Source of the DNA: Sphingomonas sp. Leaf67
GTDB taxonomy: Bacteria > Pseudomonadota > Alphaproteobacteria > Sphingomonadales > Sphingomonadaceae
Direction: 5' to 3'
Assembly: GCF_001421965.1 (NCBI RefSeq)
Contig: NZ_LMLP01000001.1
Location: 860,443 to 924,442, forward strand
Length of the DNA: 64,000 nucleotides
The notes under the pieces are model-generated. The model was given only the letters and a program-made list of their open reading frames with translations. It was not told the DNA's origin and ran no database searches. This document shows positions 1-8,581 of this stretch, piece after piece. Positions within the stretch are counted from its first letter, which is position 1. Each line of letters begins with the position of its first letter. Both the position numbers and the translations under genes were made by a program.

Positions 1-1
1 C

Positions 2-379
2 GCGGCGTTCGACGTGAAGGACAAATTCTACCGCTTCTCGTTCCGCAACATCGGCGGGCTCGTCATGCCGATCCCGCTGAAACTGACCTTCAGCGACGGC
101 AGCAACACGATCGTCCGCATCCCCGCCGAAGTGTGGCGCTACGATCCCAAGGCGGTGACGTGGCAATATGTTACGGCCAAGACGATCACCGGGGCGGAGG
201 TCGATCCGCTGCTCGAAATCGCCGATGCCGACCGGTCGAACAATGTCTATCGCGGTGCCATCCGCCCGGCAGTGCTGGAGATCGAGGATATCGAGGATCT
301 GGCGAATCGCATGAAGGACTTCGACGTGCAGGTGAAACCCGGCTCGCTGCGCACCTATCCCGCACCGGTGGCGAAATGA
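2..379 (+). CDS. M1-family metallopeptidase, C-terminal fragment (5' end outside window)
   Basis: The reading frame is open from the first bases of the window, so only the last 126 residues are present. The text (VGGLVMPIPLKL-like strand, RIPAEVWR, then a tail with DPLLEIADADRSNN) resembles the non-catalytic C-terminal end of sphingomonad M1 (gluzincin) aminopeptidases. That part follows the HEXXH zinc domain, which would lie upstream and cannot be seen. The stop codon overlaps the next start (ATGA), so the two genes are probably co-transcribed. The family call rests on the C-terminal pattern only. Confidence 0.6.
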   Translation, partial: AAFDVKDKFYRFSFRNIGGLVMPIPLKLTFSDGSNTIVRIPAEVWRYDPKAVTWQYVTAKTITGAEVDPLLEIADADRSNNVYRGAIRPAVLEIEDIEDLANRMKDFDVQVKPGSLRTYPAPVAK

Positions 380-852
380 GGGGGGCGCTTGCGGTCCTCG
401 CCGCCGTCGCGGTGATCGCCCCGGCACAGGCGCATCGCGGCCACGACTCGCTCAGCGTCGTGACGCTGGCCGATGGCACGGTCACCGTGTCGCACCGCTT
501 CGAGGCGCACGACATCGAACCCGCGCTGGCGAAGATCGCCCCGCAGGCGCAGACCAGCCTCGACGATCCCGAAGCGATGGCGGCACTGCGCACCTATATC
601 GAGCGCCGCTTCGTCCTGACGATCGACGGCAAACCGGTTCCGCTGACCTACGCCACCACCGACCTGTCGCACGCCGAGGTCCGCATCGACTATACCGGCC
701 GCGCGCCCCGCAAGCCGAAGTCGGTCGCAGTCCGCTCGAGCGTGTTGACCGACGTCTATCGCGGACAGGTCAATCAGGTGAACGTCCGGCAGGGCAATGT
801 CGTGAAGTCGCTAACCCTGCGCGGCGCGGGCACGGGTGGTGTGACCCTCTAA
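376..852 (+). CDS. Exported DUF6702 family protein
   Basis: This 158-residue protein starts with a short hydrophobic signal sequence ending at AQA (about residue 20), followed by HRGHDSLSVV and a beta-rich body with SHRFEAHDIE. That pattern matches the DUF6702 family, small periplasmic proteins often encoded beside M1 peptidases in sphingomonads and Bacteroidetes. The start ATG overlaps the peptidase stop by 4 bp, which fixes the start and implies translational coupling. The molecular function of the family is unknown. The His-rich N-terminus of the mature protein might bind metal, but that is a guess. Confidence 0.65.
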   Translation: MRGALAVLAAVAVIAPAQAHRGHDSLSVVTLADGTVTVSHRFEAHDIEPALAKIAPQAQTSLDDPEAMAALRTYIERRFVLTIDGKPVPLTYATTDLSHAEVRIDYTGRAPRKPKSVAVRSSVLTDVYRGQVNQVNVRQGNVVKSLTLRGAGTGGVTL

Positions 853-863
853 CCATCGCCCCC

Positions 864-959
864 GTCACTCCCGCGAAGGCGGGAGTCCATTTACGCTGAC
901 GTTCCCCCTCCTGCCCGACCGGCAGCGTCTACGGATTCCCCGCCCGCGCGGGGAATGAC
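864..959. repeat. Intergenic paired palindrome (REP-like)
   Basis: Two short perfect palindromes lie about 45 bp apart. One reads ACTCCCGC-GAAG-GCGGGAGT (867-886), the other ATTCCCCGC-CC-GCGGGGAAT (about 934-956). The same design recurs at 6399, 6807 and 35739, so this is a dispersed intergenic element and not a gene-specific operator. It may also act as a weak terminator between the convergent neighbours. Confidence 0.6.
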
Positions 960-1037
960 GGAGGATAGGATCGAATGCGAAACCCGGCCGTACCCCCCCC
1001 CGCCCACACGGCAACGACGAAGGGGTCGCCGACGTCC

Positions 1038-1457
1038 CTACCCCTCGCATTCCACGCGCATCTCCCGCGCACTCGCCGCCGTCATCCCGCCGCGATGCAT
1101 CGCGCACGCCCGCCCGTCGCCGCCGATCGCGACGCTGAACGGCAACCCCGCCGTCTTCGCCAGCAAATCGCCGCGCAATTCGGCCAGCCGCTCCATGTCG
1201 GGCCGCCACAACTGCTCAGCGGGCACCACGCGCAGCATCGCGTCGGTCACGCGCCCGCGATCGATCGGCACCACCAGCACGCGGTACGCCCCCGCACCGG
1301 CCGCGATCGCCGGCAACTGCCGCAACTCGCCGTGGCACGGCGCACACCATGAGGCGACGAACAGCAGGATCGATCGCGGGGGATAGCGCGCCGGTTCGGC
1401 CGGAGCGGCTCCGGTCAGCAGCAGCGCGCCGGCGATCAAGGTCCGATATCGTCGCAT
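1038..1457 (-). CDS. Exported thioredoxin-like protein (CAPC motif)
   Basis: This 139-residue protein has a signal sequence (about residues 1-20) and a short thioredoxin-like domain with WCAPC at residues 37-41. That is the redox-active CxxC of TlpA/ResA-type periplasmic disulphide proteins. The fold is short for the family, so this may be a minimal version. I chose the ATG at 1457 because the upstream extension has no signal-like character and the hydrophobic leader begins here. It is divergent from the TPR/TonB-C gene at 1526. A role in disulphide reduction, for example for cytochrome c maturation, is inferred from the motif alone. Confidence 0.65.
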   Translation of the reverse strand: MRRYRTLIAGALLLTGAAPAEPARYPPRSILLFVASWCAPCHGELRQLPAIAAGAGAYRVLVVPIDRGRVTDAMLRVVPAEQLWRPDMERLAELRGDLLAKTAGLPFSVAIGGDGRACAMHRGGMTAASAREMRVECEG

Positions 1458-1525
1458 TCGTCCATCCCGCCCATCGACGCTGTCACATTGGCGTGCTTTG
1501 TTGCCGGGGGACAAGGGGATGACGA

Positions 1526-3481
1526 ATGATCGACGCGATTTTGCACGGGCTGATGGCAGTGGCACAGGCAACCGCGCCCGCACCCGCCGCGCCGGCCAAA
1601 CCGGCGACGCTGCAGGCACAGTTCGATGCCGCCAACGCCGCCTATGAAGCCCGCCAGTGCAGCGACGCGATCAAGCTGTACGACGCGATCGAGGCACGCA
1701 CCGCCGGGTCGAAGAACGCCCTGCTGGTCGGCGCGGTGAAGGTGCGCAAGGGCATCTGCGTCACCCGCAGCGGCGATGCGCAGGGCGGCGCGGCGCTCAT
1801 TCGGCAGGGCCTGCCCGCCCTGACGAAGAACGGCGCCGAATTCACCGCCGACCTGCGCGACGCCCATCTGGCGCTCGGCACCGCCGCGTTCGATGCGTTC
1901 GACTATGACGCGGCGGCAGCGTCGTACCGCGACGCGCTGGCGCTCGCGACCGGGATCGATCGGGTCGCCCCGCTGCTCGCACTGACGCGGACGCTCGCCT
2001 TCGACCGCGATGGCAAGGCGCTGGCCTATGCGCAGGAAGCGCGCGACCTCGCGACCAAAACGCCCGGCATCGGCAAGGACGTGCTGGCGCTGATTCAGAC
2101 CCGCTACGCCCGCGTTCTGCTGAACGAAGGCAAGAAGGCGGAAGCCTATACCGTCCTCAAGGACTCGCTGCGCAAGCAGGGCGGCCTCGACCAGCGGGTG
2201 AGTTCCTCCGAAGTCGCCACCCGCGCCGACCTCGCGCTGGCGGCGCTGCTCAACGGCGACCGGCAACAGGCGCAGACGTACATGGCCTATACCGGTGCTG
2301 GCCGGATGAAGGACGACGCGTTCTCCACCGCGATCGAGATGAAGCCTGCGTCGTGCGGTGCAGCGACCGGCCTGAAGCCCGACGATTTTGCCGTCGTCGA
2401 ATTTTCGGTCAGCGACACCGGCACCGTCGAAGCCGTCAACCCCATCTACACCACCGGCGGGCGCGACGTCGCGCTGGCCTTTGCCCGCGCCGTATCCGAC
2501 TGGTCATGGTCGCCGACCGAAGCGGTGAAGATCCCGGCCTTCTTCCGCAGGGCCACCCGTATCGAACTGCGCTGCTCGACGGCGGTTGAGCGCCCCTCGA
2601 TCGGTGAACCGCTGAACGAAGCCTTTGCCGACTGGATGCGCGCGCAGGGAACGACGAACGACTGGTGGGAACAGAACCGGGCGCGCGCGCTGCCACTGGT
2701 CCGGGCCGACGCGACCCGCGCCCGCGCAGCGAACGACCGCTCCGCGCTGCTGGCGGCCGATGCCTGGCTGGCGCAATCGGCGCTCGCACCCGAAGCGGAA
2801 CGCAGGGCTGCCGCCGTCGAAGCCATCGCACTCGCCACCACGATGCGGGCGCCTGCACCCGTCATGACCTATCTCATGCTGGCGCAGAACGACACGCCCT
2901 ATGACGCCTTCCCACGCAAACTGATCGCGCTGCTGAACCGGCCGGAAATCAACCGCGACCCGCTGTCCGCCGCGACAATCCGGATGATGCTGGCGACGCA
3001 TGCCTATCCCCCCACGCCGAAGGAGGATGTCGAGCGTCTGCTCGCCGCGGTCGTCGCCTCGCCGCTGCCCGAAAATCATCCGCTCAAGGTGGCGGCGCTG
3101 CTGCGGCAGGCCGATCTGCTGGCGCAACGGGGGGAGGTGGCACAGGCCAAGGCCAGTTTCGATCGTACCGGCCTGACCAGCGATCAATGCGCGTTGATCG
3201 CACCGACCCCGATGATCCAGCGCAACGGCGCGACCAGCAGCCTCTACCCGACCGAAGCGGTGCAGATGGGGTTCCAGGGTTGGGCGCAGGTCGAATTCGA
3301 CATCGCCGCCGACGGGCGCACCATGACCCAGCGCACCATCGCCGCCTATCCGCCGTTCGTGTTCGGCGATGCCGCGCAGAAGATGGTCGGCGCGACGCGC
3401 TATCGCAGCAGCTTCCGCCCCGAAGGCAACACCGCCTGTTCGGCTAATATCCAGCGATTCCGGTTCCAGCTTCCCGGCTGA
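1526..3481 (+). CDS. TPR-containing protein with TonB-type C-terminal domain
   Basis: The protein has 651 residues. An Ala/Pro-rich segment (about 14-30) follows a weak hydrophobic N-terminus. Helical TPR-like repeats then run to about residue 270, from ANAAYEARQCSDAIKLYD onward. A first TonB-C-like segment lies around 290-350 (VVEFSVSDTGTVEAV), and a second near the C-terminus (AQVEFDIAADGRTMTQR) in the layout of the energy-transducer TonB C-terminal domain. Such proteins are common in sphingomonads and are thought to sit in the periplasm or inner membrane. Its last 38 bp overlap the convergent histidine kinase gene. Function beyond the domains is unknown. Confidence 0.6.
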   Translation: MIDAILHGLMAVAQATAPAPAAPAKPATLQAQFDAANAAYEARQCSDAIKLYDAIEARTAGSKNALLVGAVKVRKGICVTRSGDAQGGAALIRQGLPALTKNGAEFTADLRDAHLALGTAAFDAFDYDAAAASYRDALALATGIDRVAPLLALTRTLAFDRDGKALAYAQEARDLATKTPGIGKDVLALIQTRYARVLLNEGKKAEAYTVLKDSLRKQGGLDQRVSSSEVATRADLALAALLNGDRQQAQTYMAYTGAGRMKDDAFSTAIEMKPASCGAATGLKPDDFAVVEFSVSDTGTVEAVNPIYTTGGRDVALAFARAVSDWSWSPTEAVKIPAFFRRATRIELRCSTAVERPSIGEPLNEAFADWMRAQGTTNDWWEQNRARALPLVRADATRARAANDRSALLAADAWLAQSALAPEAERRAAAVEAIALATTMRAPAPVMTYLMLAQNDTPYDAFPRKLIALLNRPEINRDPLSAATIRMMLATHAYPPTPKEDVERLLAAVVASPLPENHPLKVAALLRQADLLAQRGEVAQAKASFDRTGLTSDQCALIAPTPMIQRNGATSSLYPTEAVQMGFQGWAQVEFDIAADGRTMTQRTIAAYPPFVFGDAAQKMVGATRYRSSFRPEGNTACSANIQRFRFQLPG

Positions 3482-4808
3482 GCGGAAGCGTGACGGTGGC
3501 GACCAGCCCGCCGCCGTCCGCTTCCCCCAGCGTCAGACGCCCGCCATAGAGCGCCGCCAGATCGCGGACGATGGCAAGGCCGAAGCCATGGCCGTCGCCG
3601 CGTTCGTCCAGCCGAACGCCGGGATCGGTCGCCCGCACCCGGTCGGCGGCAGCGATGCCGGGGCCGTCGTCGCTGACGGTCAGCACCGCCATGCCCCCCT
3701 TGACCGCCGCCGACAGCTGCACGCTCGACCGGGCATGGCGCGCGGCGTTGTCGATCAAATTTCCGACCAGTTCGTCCAGATCGGCCGCATCGACCGCCAC
3801 CGACACCTCCGGCACGTCCGTGCCTACGGTCAGCCCCCGATCCCGGTGCAGCGCCGCCACCACCGCCGCCAGCCCCTCGACCGCGGGTTGCAGCGCGGTC
3901 GCCGCGCGCCGGTCGACCGTCCCGCCGCGCGCGCGGGCCAGATGGTGCCGGATCGTCGCATCGATCCGCGCCACCTGACCGCCAAGCGGGTCATCGCCCA
4001 GCTCGATCGCCAGCGTCGCCACCGGTGTCTTCAGCGCATGGGCAAGGTTCGCCGCCGACGCCCGCGCGGTCACCAGCGCCGCCGCATTGTCGCGGACCAG
4101 CGCGTTCAGCTCGGTCGCCAGCGGGCGCAATTCGTCGGGCTGATCCTCGGGCACATCCGCCGCCGCCCCGCCGCGCACCGCCGCCACCCGGTCGCGCAGC
4201 GCCCGCAGCGGTCGCAACCCCAGCCGCAACTGCACCAGGGTCGCCACCGCCAGCACCACCGCCACGATCGCCAGCGTCAGCAGCAACGGCAGCATCGCGC
4301 CGCGCAACGGCTGGTCGATCTGACGGCGCGGCACCGCCACCGCCACGCGCCCGCCATCGCCGGGCAGGTCGAGCATCAGCCCATGCACGCGCGTCGCATC
4401 GGGCAGGATCAGGTCGAACGGCGCACCAAATCCCGGCCCCCGCCCCGGCGGCGGTCCGCGATCCGGCCGGCCGGGCGGCCCGCGTCCCGGCACCGCGTCC
4501 AGCGCCGGCAGGCCGACACCCACCGTGCCGCCCGGCGTATCGATCCGCCACACCGCATCCGCCCCGATCGCCGTCGCCAGTCCCGACCGGTCGAGCAGCG
4601 CCCGATCGATCGTCCCGTCCTCGCGCACCACCGCGCGCAACAACCGCAACCGGTCGCCCAGCCGCGCGTCGATATTGCGCGTCACGAAATGGTCGAGCAC
4701 CCCGCCGATCGCGAACCCCGCCACCGGCAGCGCGACCAGCGTCGTCGCCACCGACAGCGCCAGCATCCGGCCATGGATCGAACGCGGGATCGCCCGGGCC
4801 AGCCTCAC
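3444..4808 (-). CDS. Sensor histidine kinase, PhoQ/QseC-like
   Basis: This 454-residue membrane kinase has TM1 at about residues 12-35 and TM2 at about 170-195. The H-box contains His257 in NLAHALKTPVA, a spelling typical of PhoQ-type kinases. The N-box is around 347-357 (VGNLIDNAARHA), with G1 DDGPGI near 380 and G2 GHGFGLAI near 407. The periplasmic part contains a striking Pro/Gly/Arg-rich stretch (about 106-128). The GTG start overlaps the stop of the upstream response regulator (GTGA), so the two form an operon and very likely a signalling pair. The ligand is unknown. The 3' end overlaps the convergent gene by 38 bp. Confidence 0.85.
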   Translation of the reverse strand: MRLARAIPRSIHGRMLALSVATTLVALPVAGFAIGGVLDHFVTRNIDARLGDRLRLLRAVVREDGTIDRALLDRSGLATAIGADAVWRIDTPGGTVGVGLPALDAVPGRGPPGRPDRGPPPGRGPGFGAPFDLILPDATRVHGLMLDLPGDGGRVAVAVPRRQIDQPLRGAMLPLLLTLAIVAVVLAVATLVQLRLGLRPLRALRDRVAAVRGGAAADVPEDQPDELRPLATELNALVRDNAAALVTARASAANLAHALKTPVATLAIELGDDPLGGQVARIDATIRHHLARARGGTVDRRAATALQPAVEGLAAVVAALHRDRGLTVGTDVPEVSVAVDAADLDELVGNLIDNAARHARSSVQLSAAVKGGMAVLTVSDDGPGIAAADRVRATDPGVRLDERGDGHGFGLAIVRDLAALYGGRLTLGEADGGGLVATVTLPLSREAGTGIAGY

Positions 4809-5470
4809 GCCGCCCCCGCCGTCAGCCGGTATCCCCGCCCCCGCACCGTCTCGATCAGCGGCGCGCCGATCTTCTTGCGCAGCCGCCCGATAATGACCTC
4901 GAGGCTGTTCGAGTCGACATCGGCATCGCCCTCATAGACCCGCTCCATCAAATCCAGCCGCTCGATCACCGCTTCCTTCGCCAGCATCAACGCCGCCAGC
5001 ACCCGATATTCGAGCGCGGTCAGCTTGATCGGCAGCCCGTCCAGCTCGAACACCCCGGTCTGCGTCTCATAGGCCAGCGGACCGCAGGTCACCCGCGTCG
5101 CGCCATGCCCCGCCGCCCGCCGCACCAGCGCGCGCAGCCGCATCATCAATTCCTCGACCCGGAACGGCTTGGTCAGGAAGTCATCGGCCCCCGCCTTGAA
5201 CCCGGCGACCTTGTCCGACCATCCGTCGCGCGCGGTCAGGATCAGCACCGGCAGGTCGCGGCCACCCTCGCGCCATCCTTTCAGCACCGCCGTCCCCTCG
5301 CGATCGGGCAGCCCCAGATCGAGCACCGCCACGTCATAGCGTTCGGTATCGCCCAGATGCTGCGCGTCGATCCCGCTCGCCACCAGATCGACCGCGCAAT
5401 GTTCCGCACGCAACGCCCGCGCGATGGCAGGCCCCAGATCGGGATCGTCCTCGACAAGCAGAATACGCAT
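4805..5470 (-). CDS. OmpR/PhoP-family response regulator
   Basis: This 221-residue protein has a receiver domain with acidic pocket EDD (7-9), phospho-acceptor Asp51 (VLDLGLPD), Thr79 and Lys101. A winged-helix DNA-binding domain with VRGRGYRL near the C-terminus follows. The receiver text LTARDGWSDKVAGFKAGADD is close to enterobacterial PhoP. The start at 5470 places the canonical MRILLVEDDP at the N-terminus; the longer upstream frame has no domain. It is followed directly by the kinase gene. The 236-bp divergent region to the next gene holds a palindrome (5630-5647) that could be its own operator. Confidence 0.9.
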   Translation of the reverse strand: MRILLVEDDPDLGPAIARALRAEHCAVDLVASGIDAQHLGDTERYDVAVLDLGLPDREGTAVLKGWREGGRDLPVLILTARDGWSDKVAGFKAGADDFLTKPFRVEELMMRLRALVRRAAGHGATRVTCGPLAYETQTGVFELDGLPIKLTALEYRVLAALMLAKEAVIERLDLMERVYEGDADVDSNSLEVIIGRLRKKIGAPLIETVRGRGYRLTAGAA

Positions 5471-5629
5471 GATCGTCCCACTTTCCTTCCCGGCCACACC
5501 CGTTCCTGCTGAGCAGGGGCCGAGCGACGTCGAACACTCGCATCGAAGCATTTGGCGCGAAATCCTTCGACAGGCCCGACGACACTGGCAAGAACCGTAC
5601 CGCCAATGCCGACCGCCCTTAAACCGAAA

Positions 5630-5647
5630 CTGAACCGCGGGGTTCAG
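5630..5647. promoter_or_regulatory. Candidate operator between response regulator and OB-fold gene
   Basis: A perfect 7-bp inverted repeat, CTGAACC-GCGG-GGTTCAG, sits 60 bp before the start of the exported OB-fold-like gene and 160 bp before the response-regulator gene. An extra half-site-like ACCGAAAC lies just upstream. OmpR-family regulators commonly autoregulate from such divergent promoters. That this palindrome binds the neighbouring regulator is inference. Confidence 0.4.
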
Positions 5648-5706
5648 CGTGGCGAGGGGGCGAATCGCTAGAACGGCTTCATCGAACAACGAATGGAGCG
5701 AAACAC

Positions 5707-6321
5707 ATGGCTAAATTTTCTCTCGGTGGTCCGGGCAAGCTGGGTCTGGGCGTGGCGATCGGCCTTGCCATCGGCGCGGCGGGCGGGGCGAGCGCGGTGT
5801 CGCTGACCCGGCCGGCGGTCGAAATGGCCCCGACCATCGCCACCCCGGTCGCCAAGCTCGCCAGCGGTAACGGCGTCGTCACGGTCAAGGGCCGCGTCGC
5901 CGAAGTCTTCGGCGACCGCTTCGTGGTACAGGACGGCACTGGCCGGACGATGGTCGACGCCGGGCGCGACGCCTCGGTGACCAAGGGCGCACCGGTGCAG
6001 GTGCAGGGCCGCTACGACGACGGCCAGCTCCGCGCCTCCTATCTGGTCGACGCGAATGGCAAGGTCACCCCGGTCGGCCCACCGCCGCCGCGTCCCGGCC
6101 ACGGCCCGAAGCATGGCCCCGAGGGCGCACGCGGTCCCGGTGGTCCGGGTGGCCCCGGCGCACCCTGTGCCCCCGGCGCAATGCCACCGCCCGCCGACGG
6201 CAGCGCTCCCCCGCCGCCACCAGCCAACGGCCAGCTTCCGCCCCCGCCCACCGGCGCGGCACCGGCCGGAGCCCCGCTCGCCGCAGCCCCCGCCCCGGCC
6301 CGGACGGGAGCGACCCGCTAA
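5707..6321 (+). CDS. Exported OB-fold-like protein with Pro/Gly-rich tail
   Basis: The protein has 204 residues. A Gly/Ala-rich membrane or signal segment (about 10-33) precedes a compact beta domain (about 55-120) with VTVKGRVAEVFGDRFVVQDG, similar in layout to BOF/OB-fold domains (YgiW-like, DUF5666-like). From about residue 122 to the end it is almost entirely Pro, Gly and Ala, including GPGGPGGPGAP and PPPPPP runs. It is divergent from a PhoP/QseB-like regulator, recalling the ygiW-qseBC arrangement of enterobacteria. It may be a target of that system. The exact family is not certain. Confidence 0.5.
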   Translation: MAKFSLGGPGKLGLGVAIGLAIGAAGGASAVSLTRPAVEMAPTIATPVAKLASGNGVVTVKGRVAEVFGDRFVVQDGTGRTMVDAGRDASVTKGAPVQVQGRYDDGQLRASYLVDANGKVTPVGPPPPRPGHGPKHGPEGARGPGGPGGPGAPCAPGAMPPPADGSAPPPPPANGQLPPPPTGAAPAGAPLAAAPAPARTGATR

Positions 6322-6398
6322 GCGTCAAGCGACTTACCTGTCACCCCGGGCTTGATCGAGACGTCTGCGAAAGCCGCCAGCTGAGCCAAAAACTCTCC

Positions 6399-6484
6399 GT
6401 ACCCCCGCGCAGGCGGGGGTCCAGAGCCAGGCAGAACAACGGCTTGCGCTCGGGACCCTGGACCCCCGCCTGCGCGGGGGTACG
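6399..6484. repeat. Long inverted repeat, REP-like (26-bp arms)
   Basis: A 26-bp arm starting GTACCCCCGCGCAGGCGGGG (from 6399) is repeated in perfect reverse complement at about 6459-6484. Each arm is itself a palindrome (ACCCCCGC-GCAG-GCGGGGGT), so the whole can fold as two hairpins or one long one. A near-identical element lies at 35739-35823. This is a dispersed intergenic repeat family of this genome. Confidence 0.7.
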
Positions 6485-6806
6485 GCAGGGGGCAGGAATC
6501 GATACTTTCGCAGAGGTCTGGGTTTGATCCGCGGTCCCGCTTCTTCGGCCCCTGCCCGAAGAACAAGCGGGACCCCCGTTCAGGTCGAGAACACCGCGAG
6601 CGTCCCCCCCCAACCGTACCCCGTCGAAGGCCGGGGCCCAGTTGGGTGGAGGTTGGCAACCTACCGAAACGTCTTCCCAACTGGACCCCGGCCTCCGCCG
6701 GGGTATGGCTAATCCTTCACGGCTATCAGCCTGCCCAAGAGGCCCATGACCCAAGCGGGATCGATATTGAGTTCGCCGGGTGCAGGAATAGCGCTCCATC
6801 TCTTTC

Positions 6807-6900
6807 GTCACTCCCGCGCAGGCGGGAGTCCCTATACGCCAGCGTCGCGGGTCCAGCCAAACCCCCGGCGTCCATCGATTCCCGCCTGCGCGGGAATGAC
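6807..6900. repeat. Intergenic paired palindrome (REP-like)
   Basis: It begins with GTCACTCCCGCGCAGGCGGG and ends with TTCCCGCCTGCGCGGGAATG followed by AC. Two palindromes about 55 bp apart are arranged as in the elements at 864 and 6399. The flanks GTCA and TGAC are also inverted. Confidence 0.65.
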
Positions 6901-7036
6901 GAAATTCCGTGGGTATCGCCGAAGGTCGATCGGTCCTGGTCCGTGGTGACGGTGCGAGAGGCGCGACGCCCAACACCCCCCGAGACAAACCCACGCAACC
7001 GGTGTACGGCGGCCCGCCGCTGCCCGGAGCTTCCCC

Positions 7037-8308
7037 ATGTCCCTCGGCCTAGATTTCGGCACGACCAATTCCGTCCTCGCCCGCGCGACGGCCGACGATG
7101 CGCAGTTGGTCCCGCTCGACGGTCCCGACGGTGCCGATCCGGTCTTCCGCTCGGCGCTGTGCTTCTGGCAGGACGACGTTCCCGGCGGCATCGCGGTGGA
7201 GGCCGGTCCGTGGGCGATCGACGAATATCTCCATTTTCCGGAAGGTTGCCGCTTCCTGCAATCGTTCAAATCGGTCGCAGCCAGCCCCAGCTTCGACACC
7301 GCACCGATCTTCACCAAACGCTACCGGTTCGAGGATCTCGGCCGCGCCTTTCTCGACCGGCTGGCGGCCCGCGCGCAGGGTGCCCTCACCAACGCGAAGC
7401 GGATCGTCGTCGGCCGCCCGATCACCTATGCCGGCCACCGCCCCGACGAAGCGCTCGCCCGTCAGCGCTACGACGCGATGTTCGCCGCGCTGGGTGCCGA
7501 AATCCTCTATGTCTACGAACCGCTCGGGGCCGCGTTCAGCCATGCCGCGACCTTGCGCGAAGCCGCCACCATCCTCGTCGCCGATTTCGGCGGCGGCACC
7601 AGCGACTTTTCGGTGGTCCGCCTCGAAGCGCCCGGTGCCGACCGTCGCGCCCAACCGCTCGGCCATGCCGGGATCGGCATCGCCGGCGACCAGTTCGACC
7701 GCCGCATCCTCGACAAACTCGTCCTGCCGCTGCTCGGCAAGGGCGGCACCTATCGCTCGTTCGACAAGGTGCTGGAAATCCCGGCGGGCCATTTCACCGA
7801 CTTCACCGACTGGTCGCGCCTCGCGCTGATGCGCAACCGCAAGACCATGGCCGAACTCGACAAATTGCGCCGCGCCGCGACCGACCCCGACGCGATCGAA
7901 CGGATGATCGCGGTGATCGAGGGCGAACAGGGCTATCCCCTCTACGACGCGGTCGGACAGGTGAAGCGCGCCTTGTCGAAGGGCGACGCCGCCACTTTCA
8001 CCTTCGCAGGGGGCGGCATCGCGATCGAGGCGGAGGTTACCCGCGACCAGTTCGAGCACTGGATCGCCGACGACCTCGCCCGCATCATGGCGACCGTCGA
8101 CCGCGCGCTCGACGCCGCCGGGTTGGCAGCCAGCGCGATCGACCGCGTGTTCCTGACCGGCGGCACCTCGCTCACCCCCGCCATCCGCCGCGCCTTCGCC
8201 GACCGGTTCGGGCAGGACCGGCTGGCGTCGGGCAACGAACTGACCTCGGTCGCCCACGGCCTCGCGCTGATCGGCCAGCAGGACGACGCCGCGGCGTGGA
8301 CGGCGTGA
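7037..8308 (+). CDS. Hsp70-family ATPase, YegD-like
   Basis: This 423-residue protein consists only of an Hsp70/actin-type ATPase domain. The phosphate-1 loop LDFGTTNS is at residues 4-11, the phosphate-2 loop VADFGGGTSDFS is around 186-197, and the adenosine motif FLTGGTSLTPAIR is around 374. It lacks the substrate-binding C-terminal domain of DnaK (about 640 residues), as in the YegD subfamily of Hsp70-like proteins. It is a single gene between two gene-poor intervals. The substrate and cellular role of YegD-type proteins are unclear. Confidence 0.8.
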   Translation: MSLGLDFGTTNSVLARATADDAQLVPLDGPDGADPVFRSALCFWQDDVPGGIAVEAGPWAIDEYLHFPEGCRFLQSFKSVAASPSFDTAPIFTKRYRFEDLGRAFLDRLAARAQGALTNAKRIVVGRPITYAGHRPDEALARQRYDAMFAALGAEILYVYEPLGAAFSHAATLREAATILVADFGGGTSDFSVVRLEAPGADRRAQPLGHAGIGIAGDQFDRRILDKLVLPLLGKGGTYRSFDKVLEIPAGHFTDFTDWSRLALMRNRKTMAELDKLRRAATDPDAIERMIAVIEGEQGYPLYDAVGQVKRALSKGDAATFTFAGGGIAIEAEVTRDQFEHWIADDLARIMATVDRALDAAGLAASAIDRVFLTGGTSLTPAIRRAFADRFGQDRLASGNELTSVAHGLALIGQQDDAAAWTA

Positions 8309-8375
8309 CGCTTTCCTACAACCGCGACGAATGTCATTCCCACGCCGTTCTTTGACAGGTCTGCCCGCCAACCAC

Positions 8376-8409
8376 GTCATCCCGGCGAAGGCTGGGATCT
8401 CCCGGTGAC
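8376..8409. repeat. Single REP-like hairpin
   Basis: The imperfect palindrome ATCCCGGC-GAAG-GCTGGGAT lies inside GTCA...TGAC ends, downstream of the Hsp70-like gene and before the convergent trehalase gene. It is shorter and more diverged than the elements at 864 or 6807. It could serve as a terminator stem, but no T-run follows. Confidence 0.4.
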
Positions 8410-8581
8410 AGCACGCCACCATCGCCGCGAGAGGCTTCAACCTGCACCGCAGCGACGAATTGCAGCGACCGTGTCAACTTCCGCACAGCCAACGCCGCAT
8501 CGTCACCTTAAAAGCCGTTCCAGATGAACGACCTACTAACACCACCCGCCTGCTACAAACCCTGACACACTGTCAACTTCG

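Larger units (their letters stand above)
6322..7036. other. Gene-free interval rich in palindromic repeats
   Basis: I see no credible gene in these 715 bp. Open frames here are artefacts of G+C-rich repeats. The interval holds two REP-like elements (listed separately) and intervening text with CCCC/GGGG-rich short palindromes, such as the pair near 6630-6705 with GGGGTAC/GTACCCC-type ends. No tRNA cloverleaf or riboswitch is recognisable. The promoter of the Hsp70-like gene must lie near its right end. Confidence 0.6.

Noticed and set aside
955..1386. Plus-strand frames over the thioredoxin-like gene
   Set aside because: Arg/Pro-rich translation without motifs. The opposite strand encodes a recognisable CAPC thioredoxin-like protein with a signal peptide.
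6399..6900. Mini-CRISPR or phage attachment site in the repeat-rich interval
   Set aside because: The repeats are inverted, not direct, have unequal spacing and recur in other intergenic regions as REP-like elements. No integrase or tRNA is nearby.
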